Assembly (NCBI GenBank): GCA_016191815.1
Contig: JACPVI010000024.1
Span: 62,001 to 126,000, forward strand
Origin: Myxococcales bacterium
GTDB lineage: Bacteria > Myxococcota > Myxococcia > Myxococcales > Myxococcaceae
Direction of reading: 5' to 3'
Length of the DNA: 64,000 nt
Shown: positions 1 to 6,805 of the stretch, in pieces
Layout of the letters: each line of letters starts with the position of its first letter
Numbering within the stretch: the stretch's first letter is position 1
Translations under genes and position numbers: made by a program
The notes under the pieces: model-generated
What the model was told of the DNA's origin: nothing
The model's input: only the letters and a program-made list of their open reading frames with translations
Databases searched by the model: none

Positions 1-688
1 CGTCGTTGCAGGACGGTGGACGGCACTTGCCGCCGGCGCAGAGGGCGCTCTGGCAGTCCGCGCCCGCCTTGCAGCCCTTGCCGTCGGCGCAGTCGGCGGG
101 ACAGGTGCCGCCGCAGTCGCTGTCGGTCTCCTCGCCGTTCTTCACTCCGTCATCGCAGCGGGGAAGCTGGCAGACGCCGCCGGAGCACTTCTGACTCTGG
201 CAGTCGGAGCCCTTGAGGCAGCTCTTTCCGCTGGCGCAGGGGTCGCACACTCCGCCGCAGTCCACGTCGGTCTCGGTGCCGTCCTTGAAACCCGAGTTGC
301 AGCTGGCGCTGGCGCACAGCCCTCCGATGCCGCAGCGACCCGAGGCGCAATCAGCAGGCAGCTTGCAGCGCTCGCCGTCGGCGCAGCTGTCGGCGCAGCT
401 GCCGCCGCAGTCCACGTCGCTCTCCGAGCCGTTCCGCACGCCGTCGGCGCAGGTCGGCGCCTGGCATGCTCCAGCGCGACAGGAGGCGCTGGCGCAGTCC
501 GCGCCTTGGGAGCACGCCTTTCCGTCGTCGCAGGGAAGACAGCTCCCCCCGCAGTCTACGTCGCTCTCGTCTCCACTTTTCTCTTGGTCGGCGCACTGGG
601 GAAGGTTGCCCGGGGGCTCCGGAGACGGACCACAGGCGAAAAAGGTGAGGCAGAGGAGCGCAGACGCTCTCGCGGCACCAAGACGCAT
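1..688 (-). CDS. Cysteine-rich repeat lipoprotein, 3' end outside the window
   Basis: Reading leftwards from an ATG at 686-688, the frame is open for 229 codons to the window edge. The N-terminus (MRLGAARASALLCLTFFACG) is a plausible lipoprotein signal with Cys at residue 19, preceded by an A/G-rich ribosome site (AAAGGGGG). The rest consists of about 49-residue modules built on VDCGG-x-C-x2-C-x-DG-x2-C-x5-DC-x-S-x2-C-x3-C, each followed by a linker like GVRNGSESD. About four modules are visible. Such modules are typical of secreted or surface proteins of myxobacteria, and the paired cysteines suggest disulfide-stabilised beads. Function is unknown. Its C-terminal content cannot be judged. 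Confidence 0.8.
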   Translation of the reverse strand, partial: MRLGAARASALLCLTFFACGPSPEPPGNLPQCADQEKSGDESDVDCGGSCLPCDDGKACSQGADCASASCRAGACQAPTCADGVRNGSESDVDCGGSCADSCADGERCKLPADCASGRCGIGGLCASASCNSGFKDGTETDVDCGGVCDPCASGKSCLKGSDCQSQKCSGGVCQLPRCDDGVKNGEETDSDCGGTCPADCADGKGCKAGADCQSALCAGGKCRPPSCND

Positions 689-833
689 AGGGCCCCCTTT
701 TGCAGGCTTGGTGAAGGGAAGGATTCTACAGCAACTTCAATCTCGGGATCTCAACGGTCAGGGATCTTTTCGGATCTGCGGGCGCGCCTGCTCCACGGGG
801 CCGTCGAATCCCGACGCCATGGTAGGGGGAACA

Positions 834-1031
834 ATGACGGCACCCCGACCGTACACGCTGGAGTTCTACCAGGACGCCGACGGCAAACGCCCCGGTCGAG
901 CGCTGGTTCCAGGAACTGACGCTGGTCGAGGCCTACGTCGTGGGCTCGGCCCTGGACGGGCTGCTCCAGCAGACCGGGCCCGAGCTGGCCCTGCTCCGGC
1001 CGCAGTACTGCTCCAGCCTCGGTGGCGGGGA
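834..1031 (+). pseudogene. Remnant of a Gp49/RelE-like toxin gene with a frameshift
   Basis: The ATG at 834 follows a purine-rich site (GGTAGGGGGAACA). It opens MTAPRPYTLEFYQDADGKRP, the typical beginning of phage-derived Gp49/HigB-like RelE-superfamily toxins. One extra G at about 895 shifts the frame. Removing it gives VERWFQELTLVEAYVVGSAL and then LLQQTGPELALLRPQYCSSLGGG, which continues the family pattern. The conserved C-terminal half (FEFR-type strand) is not recoverable and no partner HTH antitoxin follows. I read it as a dead toxin gene in the same accessory patch as TA1. Confidence 0.6.
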
Positions 1032-1100
1032 CCGCTCGCCCAGTTGCCCGCCGGCAAGTGGGGCAAGGGCTTGGGCGCACCCGGTCGAACAAGGTGGCTC

Positions 1101-1135
1101 TTGCGACTTCTGAACTGTATCTGCATGATATCAGC
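1101..1135 (+). promoter_or_regulatory. Predicted leaderless promoter of TA1
   Basis: TTGCGA at 1101-1106, a 17-bp spacer and CATGAT at 1124-1129. The antitoxin ATG begins six bases after the -10 hexamer, so transcription would start at or next to the start codon. There is no Shine-Dalgarno-like sequence between the -10 and the ATG. The same geometry recurs at 3120 and 26453. Confidence 0.65.
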
Positions 1136-1591
1136 ATGGGCGCACACGAGCTAACCTGGAGCTCCTTTCTTCGTGAACCGACGAGCGTCGAACGCTGGCT
1201 GGAGCGTGGTGACGTCCTCCTGCGCCGGCGCGAGGGGGAAACACTCCGCCTGTCGCGCCAGTCAAGCGATGCGGCGCAACGGGAGGCGCTCTCGGCGGCG
1301 GTCCGGCTGCTGACGCTCGGCGCCGGCGACGCCAAGGAGAGGCTGAAGCTCGACGAGTCACAGATCGCCGAACGCCTTCCCTGGACGCGGTTCCTTACCC
1401 CCGCCGGTCGAGCCAACTTCGTCGCGGAGTTTCTGAGCATGCTGGAAGCCTGCGCAGATCTCGGCGAATTCGCGGCCCTCGGCGGACTCGTCGAGGACTG
1501 GAAGGCAACCGCCTCGCTGTATGCGGAGGGCTTGGCTGAACGCCTGAGAACGCCTATCTCGGCGATCGGTCCGAAGGTTCCGAGGCCATAG
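1136..1591 (+). CDS. TA1 antitoxin, Phd/YefM-like
   Basis: 151 residues. The N-terminal 45 residues (LTWSSFLREPTSVERWLERG, then DVLLRRREGETLRLSR) have the Phd/YefM pattern of a short strand, a helix and a basic hairpin that recognises operator DNA. The C-terminal two thirds is helical and would wrap the toxin. An in-frame upstream extension exists, but the ATG at 1136 is fixed by the promoter geometry and by identity of this start with the second copy at 3155. The toxin gene begins three bases after the stop, so the two are co-transcribed. It probably represses its own promoter. Family assignment is by pattern, and DUF6247-like Phd proteins are the closest that I recall. Confidence 0.75.
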   Translation: MGAHELTWSSFLREPTSVERWLERGDVLLRRREGETLRLSRQSSDAAQREALSAAVRLLTLGAGDAKERLKLDESQIAERLPWTRFLTPAGRANFVAEFLSMLEACADLGEFAALGGLVEDWKATASLYAEGLAERLRTPISAIGPKVPRP

Positions 1592-1594
1592 TCG

Positions 1595-1948
1595 GTGGCC
1601 AAGCGCGGCGAGCGCGTCGCCCCTCCACCTCGACAGGGCGACTGGGAGCTCCGGTTCGCCACGGGCGAAGCGGCGAGCGGCTGGGAGGAGATCTGCGCAC
1701 AGGCTCCGGGGCCAGCGAGGGACTGCTACGACCCTCTCTCGCGGGATCCGCGCGATCGGTGGGCATGGTCTTCTCGCATCCACCAACTCAAGGGCGAGCT
1801 CGCCACGCGCGACATCAAGGGCAAAACGCTCGAGCAGTGGCAGTACGAGATCACGGGGGCGGGTCGCGTCTGGTACTGCATCGACGATCAGCATCGCCGA
1901 GTGCTGCTGACACTGGCGACGACAGGGCATCCGAAGGCGACGGAGTAG
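1595..1948 (+). CDS. TA1 toxin, RelE/ParE superfamily
   Basis: 117 residues from a GTG at 1595. The central and C-terminal parts (RIHQLKGELATR, LEQWQYEITGAGRVWYCID, HPKATE) follow the RelE/ParE-type fold: a helix, a basic strand, then the aromatic RVWYCID strand. The N-terminal APPPRQGDWELRF and GWEEICAQ segments are typical of the long RelE-like toxins common in actinobacteria and myxobacteria. It would act as an mRNA interferase or gyrase poison, and which one cannot be told from sequence. It is translated right after its antitoxin. The near-identical copy at 3617 differs at 13 of 117 residues by my count. Confidence 0.75.
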   Translation: MAKRGERVAPPPRQGDWELRFATGEAASGWEEICAQAPGPARDCYDPLSRDPRDRWAWSSRIHQLKGELATRDIKGKTLEQWQYEITGAGRVWYCIDDQHRRVLLTLATTGHPKATE

Positions 1949-2024
1949 CGCTCGGGGAGCACGGGGAGCAGCCCCACTGCCTGCAGAACGCATCAGCCGG
2001 TGCATCACCTCGCCCGATGCACTG

Positions 2025-2071
2025 AAAAGACGAAGCGCCTGGCCCCGAAAAAAGCTCGGGAATCCAGGCGC
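2025..2071 (-). terminator. Intrinsic terminator-like hairpin beyond the truncated tRNA-Gly copy
   Basis: On the minus strand an 8-bp outer stem (GCGCCTGG/CCAGGCGC; arms 2035-2042 and 2064-2071) encloses an inner CCCGA/TCGGG stem. A T-rich run (2025-2028) lies just beyond. It follows the 3' end of the tRNA fragment, so it is probably the original chromosomal terminator of tRNA-Gly, displaced from the gene by the island. Confidence 0.55.
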
Positions 2072-2075
2072 CTCC

Positions 2076-2121
2076 AGAGCGGGAAAAGGGATTTGAACCC
2101 TCGACCCTCGCCTTGGCAAGG
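2076..2121. repeat. Left att-like direct repeat (3' part of tRNA-Gly)
   Basis: 46 bp identical to 8920-8965. It contains the last 44 nucleotides of the tRNA-Gly gene (anticodon stem, T arm, acceptor 3' strand). The match stops sharply at 2122, where the full tRNA continues with its D arm. This is the expected product of integration by a tyrosine recombinase that uses the tRNA 3' end as attB. Confidence 0.9.
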
Positions 2122-2260
2122 GGAGCCAGCCGCGTTTTCACTACCTACAACCACATCACACGGCGTCGCAAGCACTTGGAATTCTTCAGCCCATGGGGAG
2201 ACCATTCCTCACACCAAACCACACCATGCCACACCGGAATCGACGCCGTTTGCTACCCGG

Positions 2261-2470
2261 TTGCTACCCACTTTCGGGGCAGCCAGACAAGGCGAGGGGC
2301 GTGGGTTCAGGCTCCTCACCGTGGCGGAGGTGTCGAAGCAACTCGGCGTGTCTCCCGCCACGGTCTACAAACTCTGCGCGCAGGGCGAGCTCCCCAGCAC
2401 CCGCGTGGCGAACAGCATCCGCATCGCGCCCGGCGATCTGACGGCCTACCTGGGCCGGTCGCGCCGCTGA
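2261..2470 (+). CDS. Excisionase-like HTH protein
   Basis: The core FRLLTVAEVSKQLGVSPATV, followed by YKLCAQGELPSTRVANSIRI and a final DLTAYLGRSRR, is a MerR/excisionase-type HTH (HTH_17). Such small proteins are usually recombination directionality factors or regulators in integrative elements. That fits its place just inside the left att site. The start is unresolved. TTG at 2261 is the nearest in-frame candidate that leaves the domain intact, and the frame is open further upstream through the att repeat, which I regard as noncoding. The last 15 codons recur as a fragment at 4021. Confidence 0.6.
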   Translation: MLPTFGAARQGEGRGFRLLTVAEVSKQLGVSPATVYKLCAQGELPSTRVANSIRIAPGDLTAYLGRSRR

Positions 2471-2496
2471 CCGAACGACTCCGTTCGAGAAGACCC
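2426..2496 (+). repeat. Direct repeat A, left copy (end of the HTH gene)
   Basis: This stretch covers the 3' end of the HTH gene and about 26 bases beyond. It is repeated with a few substitutions at 4021-4091, directly after TA2. The order TA - HTH end therefore occurs twice. In the second copy the att site and most of the HTH gene are missing. Confidence 0.8.
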
Positions 2497-2685
2497 GAAG
2501 ATGGGCCCGACGAGGCGAAGGAGCAGTGGCACTGGGGGTTCCCTGCGCTCGGAGCCGATCGCTGATCTCGCAGGCGGCTACGTTTCCTGTCCCTCGTTCC
2601 GTGACCGGCGTCGCGTGCAGCGAAGGTCCGGTGTCGCCGGCCGACCAGATGCGGTATCTACGCCGGCCCGGAGGAGGCCTCCATC

Positions 2686-3045
2686 ATGAACGGGAACATC
2701 GACCTGAGCCAGTACTCGGAGGACGAGCTCATCGACCTCAATCGCAAGATCGTGGAGCGCCTCAGGTCGCTACGCCAGCGGCGGTGCCTCGAAGAGATGG
2801 CCCGCTTCGACATCGGCGACACGGTCTCGTTCATGCCCGAGGCCGGGAGGGTCATCGTCGGCAGGGTGGCCAGGACCAACGCCAAGACGATCACCGTCAT
2901 CTCGACGAACGGCCAGCGGTGGCGCGTGTCGCCGGCGCTTCTCTCACGCGCGGTCGAGGGCGAGCTCGCCGACGGAACCCGACCATCGCAGGAGAGCCCA
3001 CACCTCTCCCTGGTGCATCCCTCCAAGACCTCTGGGCGGCCGTAG
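2686..3045 (+). CDS. Small protein with a KOW/SH3-like segment
   Basis: 119 residues. The ATG at 2686 is preceded by GGAGG eight to twelve bases upstream. Residues 1-40 form a charged helix (DLSQYSEDELIDLNRKIVER). Residues 42-85 (FDIGDTVSFMPEAGRVIVGR, then TNAKTITVISTNGQRWRVSP) look like a small beta-barrel of the KOW/SH3 type. Such proteins are frequent on myxobacterial and phage-related elements without known function. The last 30 residues look disordered. It lies 75 bases upstream of the TA2 promoter, in the same direction. Confidence 0.6.
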   Translation: MNGNIDLSQYSEDELIDLNRKIVERLRSLRQRRCLEEMARFDIGDTVSFMPEAGRVIVGRVARTNAKTITVISTNGQRWRVSPALLSRAVEGELADGTRPSQESPHLSLVHPSKTSGRP

Positions 3046-3119
3046 CCGGGACAGGCTTACCCCACTGCAAGCCGGCAGGCCCACACCGAGGGCACGGAAC
3101 CCTCTCAGAACAGCCCCGC

Positions 3120-3154
3120 TTGCGACTTCTGAAGTTCATCTGCATAATATCCGC
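3120..3154 (+). promoter_or_regulatory. Predicted leaderless promoter of TA2
   Basis: TTGCGA at 3120-3125, a 17-bp spacer and CATAAT at 3143-3148, then six bases to the ATG at 3155. Spacer and flanks are nearly the same as upstream of TA1. No ribosome binding site lies between the -10 and the start codon. Confidence 0.7.
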
Positions 3155-3613
3155 ATGGGTGCGCACGAGCTGACGTGGAGTTCCTTTCTTCGCGAACCAA
3201 CGAGCGTCGAGCGCTGGCTCGAGCGTGGCGACGTCCTCCTCCGACGGCGCGAGGGGGAGACGCTTCGACTCTCTCGCGAGTCGAGCGACACCGCCCAGCG
3301 GGAAGCGCTCTTAGCGGCCGTTCGGCTGCTCACGCTTGGCGCCGCCGAGGCCAAGGAGAAGCTGGACCTCGACGAGGTGCAGGTCGCCGAGCGTCTCCCC
3401 TGGACGCGGTTCCTACCAGCCAGGAGTCGGGCGCAGTTCGTCGCCGAGTTCCTGAATACGCTCGAGGCGTGCGCAGATCTCGGCGAATTCGCCGCTGTCG
3501 GGAGGCTGGTCGAAGACTGGAAGGCGACTGCCTCCCTACATGCTGAGGGCTTGGCTGAGCGCCTGAAGGGGCCGATCCCCTCCACGGCCGGTGCAAAGGT
3601 GCCGAGGCCATAG
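3155..3613 (+). CDS. TA2 antitoxin, Phd/YefM-like
   Basis: 152 residues. The first 41 residues are identical to those of the TA1 antitoxin (MGAHELTWSSFLREPTSVER onward). The helical C-terminal part has diverged more. The invariant N-terminus is the predicted operator-binding part, so the two antitoxins could bind each other's promoters, which also match closely. The toxin-binding part could have begun to specialise. The toxin gene follows after three bases. Confidence 0.75.
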   Translation: MGAHELTWSSFLREPTSVERWLERGDVLLRRREGETLRLSRESSDTAQREALLAAVRLLTLGAAEAKEKLDLDEVQVAERLPWTRFLPARSRAQFVAEFLNTLEACADLGEFAAVGRLVEDWKATASLHAEGLAERLKGPIPSTAGAKVPRP

Positions 3614-3616
3614 CTG

Positions 3617-3970
3617 GTGGCCAAGCGCGGCGAGCGCGTCGCCCCTCCCCCTCGACAGGGCGAATGGGATCTCCGGTTCGCAACCGGCGAAGCGGCGAAC
3701 GGCTGGGAGGAGATCTGCGCGCACGCTCCCGGGCCAGCGCGGGACTGTTACGACGCGCTCTCGCGGGATCCGCGCGATCGGTCGGCGGCTTCCTCCCGCA
3801 TCCACCAGCTCAAAGGCGATCTCGCCACGCGCGAGGTCAAGGGCAGCAAGCTCGACCAATGGCAGTATGAGATCACGGGTGCTGGTCGCGTCTGGTACTG
3901 CATCGACGACCAACATCGGCGAGTGCTGCTGACGCTCGCAACCACCGGGCATCCGAAGGCGACCGAGTAG
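3617..3970 (+). CDS. TA2 toxin, RelE/ParE superfamily
   Basis: 117 residues from GTG, the same length as the TA1 toxin and about 89% identical by eye. The C-terminal 35 residues (QWQYEITGAGRVWYCIDDQH to HPKATE) are fully conserved. Changes cluster at residues 46-80, including WAW to SAA, which may be the toxin-antitoxin interface. Nothing suggests inactivation. Its job is presumably island maintenance. TA1 outside the island could neutralise its loss if the antitoxins cross-react. Confidence 0.75.
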   Translation: MAKRGERVAPPPRQGEWDLRFATGEAANGWEEICAHAPGPARDCYDALSRDPRDRSAASSRIHQLKGDLATREVKGSKLDQWQYEITGAGRVWYCIDDQHRRVLLTLATTGHPKATE

Positions 3971-4020
3971 CGCTCGGGAAGCCTCGGGAGCAGCCGAAAT
4001 GCATCACCCGCTGCATCGTC

Positions 4021-4091
4021 GCGCCCGGCGATCTGACGGCCAACCTGGACCGGTCGCGCCGCTGACCGAGCGAATCGAGTCAAGAAGACCC
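4021..4091 (+). repeat. Direct repeat A, right copy (fragment of an HTH gene)
   Basis: Matches 2426-2496: it codes for the last residues of the excisionase-like HTH (DLTANLDRSRR) but without the HTH itself. It therefore marks a deletion after an ancestral duplication of the TA-HTH segment. The opposing nucleotidyltransferase gene ends inside it, so that gene's last codons come from repeat sequence. Confidence 0.75.
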
Positions 4092-4871
4092 CAGGGGCGA
4101 AACGATCGGTTCGAACGCGTCGACGACCCCGCGCGCGAGCAGCGCCTTCTCGTCAGGCCCCATCGTCTCGCCAGCCGCCGTCACCACGTCGCGCACGCCG
4201 TCCGAATCGACCGTGGCGAAGAGCTGCCGGAGCTCGCGGCGCACGCGGGCACCCTCGTCTCCTTCGGCGTCCAGAGCCTCGTTGATGCTCTCGGCTCCGA
4301 CTACCCGGGCGTAGGCGAAGAGGTCGAGCGAGTCCTTCGTGTGTTGGGGTCGGATCCGCAGCTTCGCTTCCAGCTTGAGCGACATGAACGCGTACGCGTT
4401 CGGCACTCGAATGGTGTTCGTCCCGTCGAGCGAGAGCTGTCGAAGGGGGAGCCGGGGAGCCCCGCGCAATCGCGTCATCGGCGTCGGGAGCGCGGCTTCG
4501 TCGCAGTCCGCGGTCGTGAAGAGGTCGATCTCCATCGCGAAGTCCCCGACCCGCTTCGTCCACCGGGAAGGTTTCCCCGGCGTGAGGCTGCGCTCGAAAC
4601 CCTTGCGCCGCAACGCGCCGGGCAAGTCCTCCAGCCGGGCGAGGTCCTCGGTGTCGAGGACGATGTCGGGCTCGAGAGAGAACGGACGAAGGACGCGCGG
4701 CCCCGCGGGGAGGTCGAGTTGAAACTCGGGTTCGTTGCGACTTCGTTGCTCGAGCGCAACCACCTGCGCGCCAATCAGGACTACATCGTCGGCGAGACCG
4801 ACGGCGAACAACTCGAGCATCAGCTCGCCCAACTCACGAAGCACCACCTGGAATCGCTCGGAGTCCGTCAT
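4080..4871 (-). CDS. Nucleotidyltransferase-like protein, AbiEii-type toxin candidate
   Basis: 263 residues. The ATG at 4869-4871 overlaps the TGA of the upstream gene (ATGA), so the pair is translationally coupled. Residues 15-60 (MLELFAVGLADDVVLIGAQV, then FSLEPDIVLD) resemble a nucleotidyltransferase fold with a G-[AGS] loop and paired acidic residues. A second acidic strand, DFAMEIDLFT, follows at about residue 105. In type IV TA systems the second gene is an AbiEii-like nucleotidyltransferase toxin. The C-terminal residues (SPLGSS) are encoded by repeat A, so the natural C-terminus may have been replaced. The NTase call is moderate. Confidence 0.55.
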   Translation of the reverse strand: MTDSERFQVVLRELGELMLELFAVGLADDVVLIGAQVVALEQRSRNEPEFQLDLPAGPRVLRPFSLEPDIVLDTEDLARLEDLPGALRRKGFERSLTPGKPSRWTKRVGDFAMEIDLFTTADCDEAALPTPMTRLRGAPRLPLRQLSLDGTNTIRVPNAYAFMSLKLEAKLRIRPQHTKDSLDLFAYARVVGAESINEALDAEGDEGARVRRELRQLFATVDSDGVRDVVTAAGETMGPDEKALLARGVVDAFEPIVSPLGSS

Positions 4872-5989
4872 TCGGCGAGCGACAATAGCGGAAGGCGCTC
4901 GGACCAACGCCTCGCCAGATGTTCCGCTTGTTCGCGCCCGCGCGGCCCGCCGTGCGCAATGAAGTCGAGGATGAGCTGGGGCTCGGACACGTGCCGCTTG
5001 CCGGGCTGGAACACTCCATAGTCGGTGACCGCCGCGTCGGGCTCTGGCCGGAGGACCAGGAAGTTGTGCGGCGTCACCTTGCGCAACTTGAGCTCATCGA
5101 CCACCAGCCGAAGGTCGCCCGCGAGGTAGAGTCCGTGCGGAGCCCCGCCCACGAAAACGTCTTCCTCTCGCGTCGCCGACATCAGCGTGAATGCGAACGG
5201 GGCACCGATGGCCTCCAGCTTGCGCGCCAGATGGTCCAAGTCGCGCGGGCTGGTCGAGGGCGCGTAGAAAGGCTCCACGGTCGCCGCGGAACGGTAGCCG
5301 CTGTCGCTCCACGCGCGAAGCAGCTCGACCGGACGTGCGAGCCTAAATCCGGTCCGAGGCGAGCGGCGTTCGACGTAGCCCTCCTCCTCCAGCCGGGTCA
5401 GCACCGCGTAGCAGTAGGCGAAGCTGGTGTTCGTGAGCTCCGCGATTCGCTTCGCCTGGAGTGGTGCCCCGGTCGAGGCGAGCAGGCAGCGAAGGACGCG
5501 CGCGCCCTTGCCACGAAACGCGCTCGCCCGGAGCCGCGGTTTTACTTTCTGGCTACCCTCCACGAAGACGAAGACGGGACCCTGTTGGAGGATGACCGTC
5601 CCCGTCTGGTCCACCAGGCCGACCCACTCGCGGCGGCACATCTCCCGAACGGCCGGTGGTGCGACGTTGGTAAACAGCGCGGGGACTCGTGCGACGCGAT
5701 CCTCTGGGTCGCGCCGTCGCTCGTCGATGACTGCCGCGAGTCGGCGCTTCAAGACGGGGACGTCTCGAGCGAGGAGCGGCGCCTTGTACGCCACGAGCAG
5801 GTGCGAGTCCGCCGACGGCGCGCTCAGGAGCACGTCCTCGAAGAAGTCCTGCCCGCGCGGCCCAGGTCGGGCGCTGAGCCACAGAGCGTGCAGGCGCCGG
5901 AGCGACAGGCCCTCGGGAAGGCGAGGGGGCGCCTTCCAGAACGAATCGGCACTCCATGGCTCGACTGCATCTGTAGCGATATTGGCCAT
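4868..5989 (-). CDS. AbiEi-like winged-helix regulator/antitoxin
   Basis: 373 residues. The centre (about 165-215: VLRCLLASTGAPLQAKRIAE, then YCYAVLTRLEEEGYVERRSP) is a clear winged helix-turn-helix. The following 150 residues match the AbiEi antitoxin pattern (VELLRAW, then an NTase-like/aromatic-rich part). The N-terminal 150 residues, ending WVGLVDQTGTVILQ, resemble the restriction-endonuclease-like domain often fused to this group, without obvious catalytic residues. AbiEi antitoxins repress their operon by binding inverted repeats. A symmetric four-half-site operator lies at this start. The gene is coupled by ATGA to the NTase gene. Together they would form a type IV abortive-infection/TA pair. 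Confidence 0.65.
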   Translation of the reverse strand: MANIATDAVEPWSADSFWKAPPRLPEGLSLRRLHALWLSARPGPRGQDFFEDVLLSAPSADSHLLVAYKAPLLARDVPVLKRRLAAVIDERRRDPEDRVARVPALFTNVAPPAVREMCRREWVGLVDQTGTVILQQGPVFVFVEGSQKVKPRLRASAFRGKGARVLRCLLASTGAPLQAKRIAELTNTSFAYCYAVLTRLEEEGYVERRSPRTGFRLARPVELLRAWSDSGYRSAATVEPFYAPSTSPRDLDHLARKLEAIGAPFAFTLMSATREEDVFVGGAPHGLYLAGDLRLVVDELKLRKVTPHNFLVLRPEPDAAVTDYGVFQPGKRHVSEPQLILDFIAHGGPRGREQAEHLARRWSERLPLLSLAE

Positions 5990-6053
5990 TTGTCTCGATA
6001 TTAGTCACACGTAGCCGCCAATGGCCAGTAATATCGCCATAGATGTAAATATC
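5978..6053. promoter_or_regulatory. Symmetric operator/promoter of the AbiEi-like operon
   Basis: GATATT occurs at 5978-5983 and 5997-6002, and AATATC (the same site inverted) at 6030-6035 and 6048-6053. The two pairs are placed symmetrically about position 6016 with 19- and 18-bp steps. A longer imperfect palindrome built on ATGGCCA-ATATCGC surrounds them. The minus-strand -10 candidate TAATAT (5998-6003) overlaps one half-site and lies eight bases upstream of the ATG at 5989. Binding of the AbiEi-like protein here would block its own promoter. Confidence 0.65.
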
Positions 6054-6151
6054 AGAAGCCAAGTCCGCCAGTCGCCCGTTGATGCGACAGAGATCCGCGT
6101 GGGAGCCCGGCCTCTTGCGCCGGCGCACGTCCCGCGACTGAAGGGAGCGAC

Positions 6152-6805
6152 TCACGCGAACTCGATCGCGGGCAGCAGGGGTTTCTTCGCCGCGCACAAC
6201 GGGCACTCGCTCACCGGCCACACCTTCCAGGTCGCCTCCAGGAGCCACGTCGCCGGCACTTTCTTCTCGCGGAGCAGGTCGGTGAACAGCCCGGGACGCA
6301 CCGCGGCGAACGCGAGGATGCCTCGGAGCTGTGCTTGTTTCACTTCGACCAGTTCCATCAGCCTTCGGAGAGTCTCTCCTCGGGTCACAACATCGTTCAC
6401 GATGACCACGGGTTCGCCCGACTCGATCGTCCCTTCCCGCATGGTCTGCAGCGGCCTGCGGCGCGCATCGACCTTCGTGATCGCGAGCGGGCGGCCGGTC
6501 CGCAGCGCAACTGCATTGCCGAGAAAGAGGCCCGCCGAATCCGAACAGAGGAGCCGACACTGCCGCCAGTCGAAGCGGGTCGATTCGACGAGCACCTCTG
6601 CAACTCGCGAGGTCGCATCCCGGTTCCACCCGATCTGGCTGAACCGCAGAAACAACGGGCTGTGATCGCCACTCTGTAGCTCGAAGTGGTCCTCCAGGAG
6701 AGCGCCGGTCCCTGCGACGAGGTCGTAGATGTCGGAAGGAAGGTCCCCCACGGCCGGATTGGGTGCGAGATGCCGCTTGACGATTTCTCGATCCTTAATG
6801 CGCAT
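6152..6805 (-). CDS. Phosphoribosyltransferase-family protein (orotate-PRTase-like)
   Basis: 217 residues. The ATG at 6803-6805 lies 11 bases inside the upstream gene. The PRPP-binding loop is VVIVNDVVTRGETLRRL at about residues 130-146, close to the class I PRTase signature (hhhhDDVhTTGxT) but with N for the first acidic residue and RGE for TGG. Upstream, HSPLFLRFSQIGW resembles the substrate hood region of orotate PRTases. The end has a CPLC pair (ECPLCAAKKP), a possible metal knuckle. True pyrE is at 19.3 kb, so this is not the housekeeping enzyme. With the winged-helix partner it forms a two-gene operon on the island; it may be a nucleotide-modifying effector. Confidence 0.65.
   Translation of the reverse strand: MRIKDREIVKRHLAPNPAVGDLPSDIYDLVAGTGALLEDHFELQSGDHSPLFLRFSQIGWNRDATSRVAEVLVESTRFDWRQCRLLCSDSAGLFLGNAVALRTGRPLAITKVDARRRPLQTMREGTIESGEPVVIVNDVVTRGETLRRLMELVEVKQAQLRGILAFAAVRPGLFTDLLREKKVPATWLLEATWKVWPVSECPLCAAKKPLLPAIEFA

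Noticed and set aside
2080-2130. Peptide like SGKRDLNPRPSPWQG in open frames at both att sites
   Set aside because: It is the translated complement of tRNA-Gly, a well-known artefact, and not a protein motif.
6152-6805. A second housekeeping pyrE
   Set aside because: The PRPP loop deviates, the orotate signature is missing, and a canonical pyrE is at 19348-19932.
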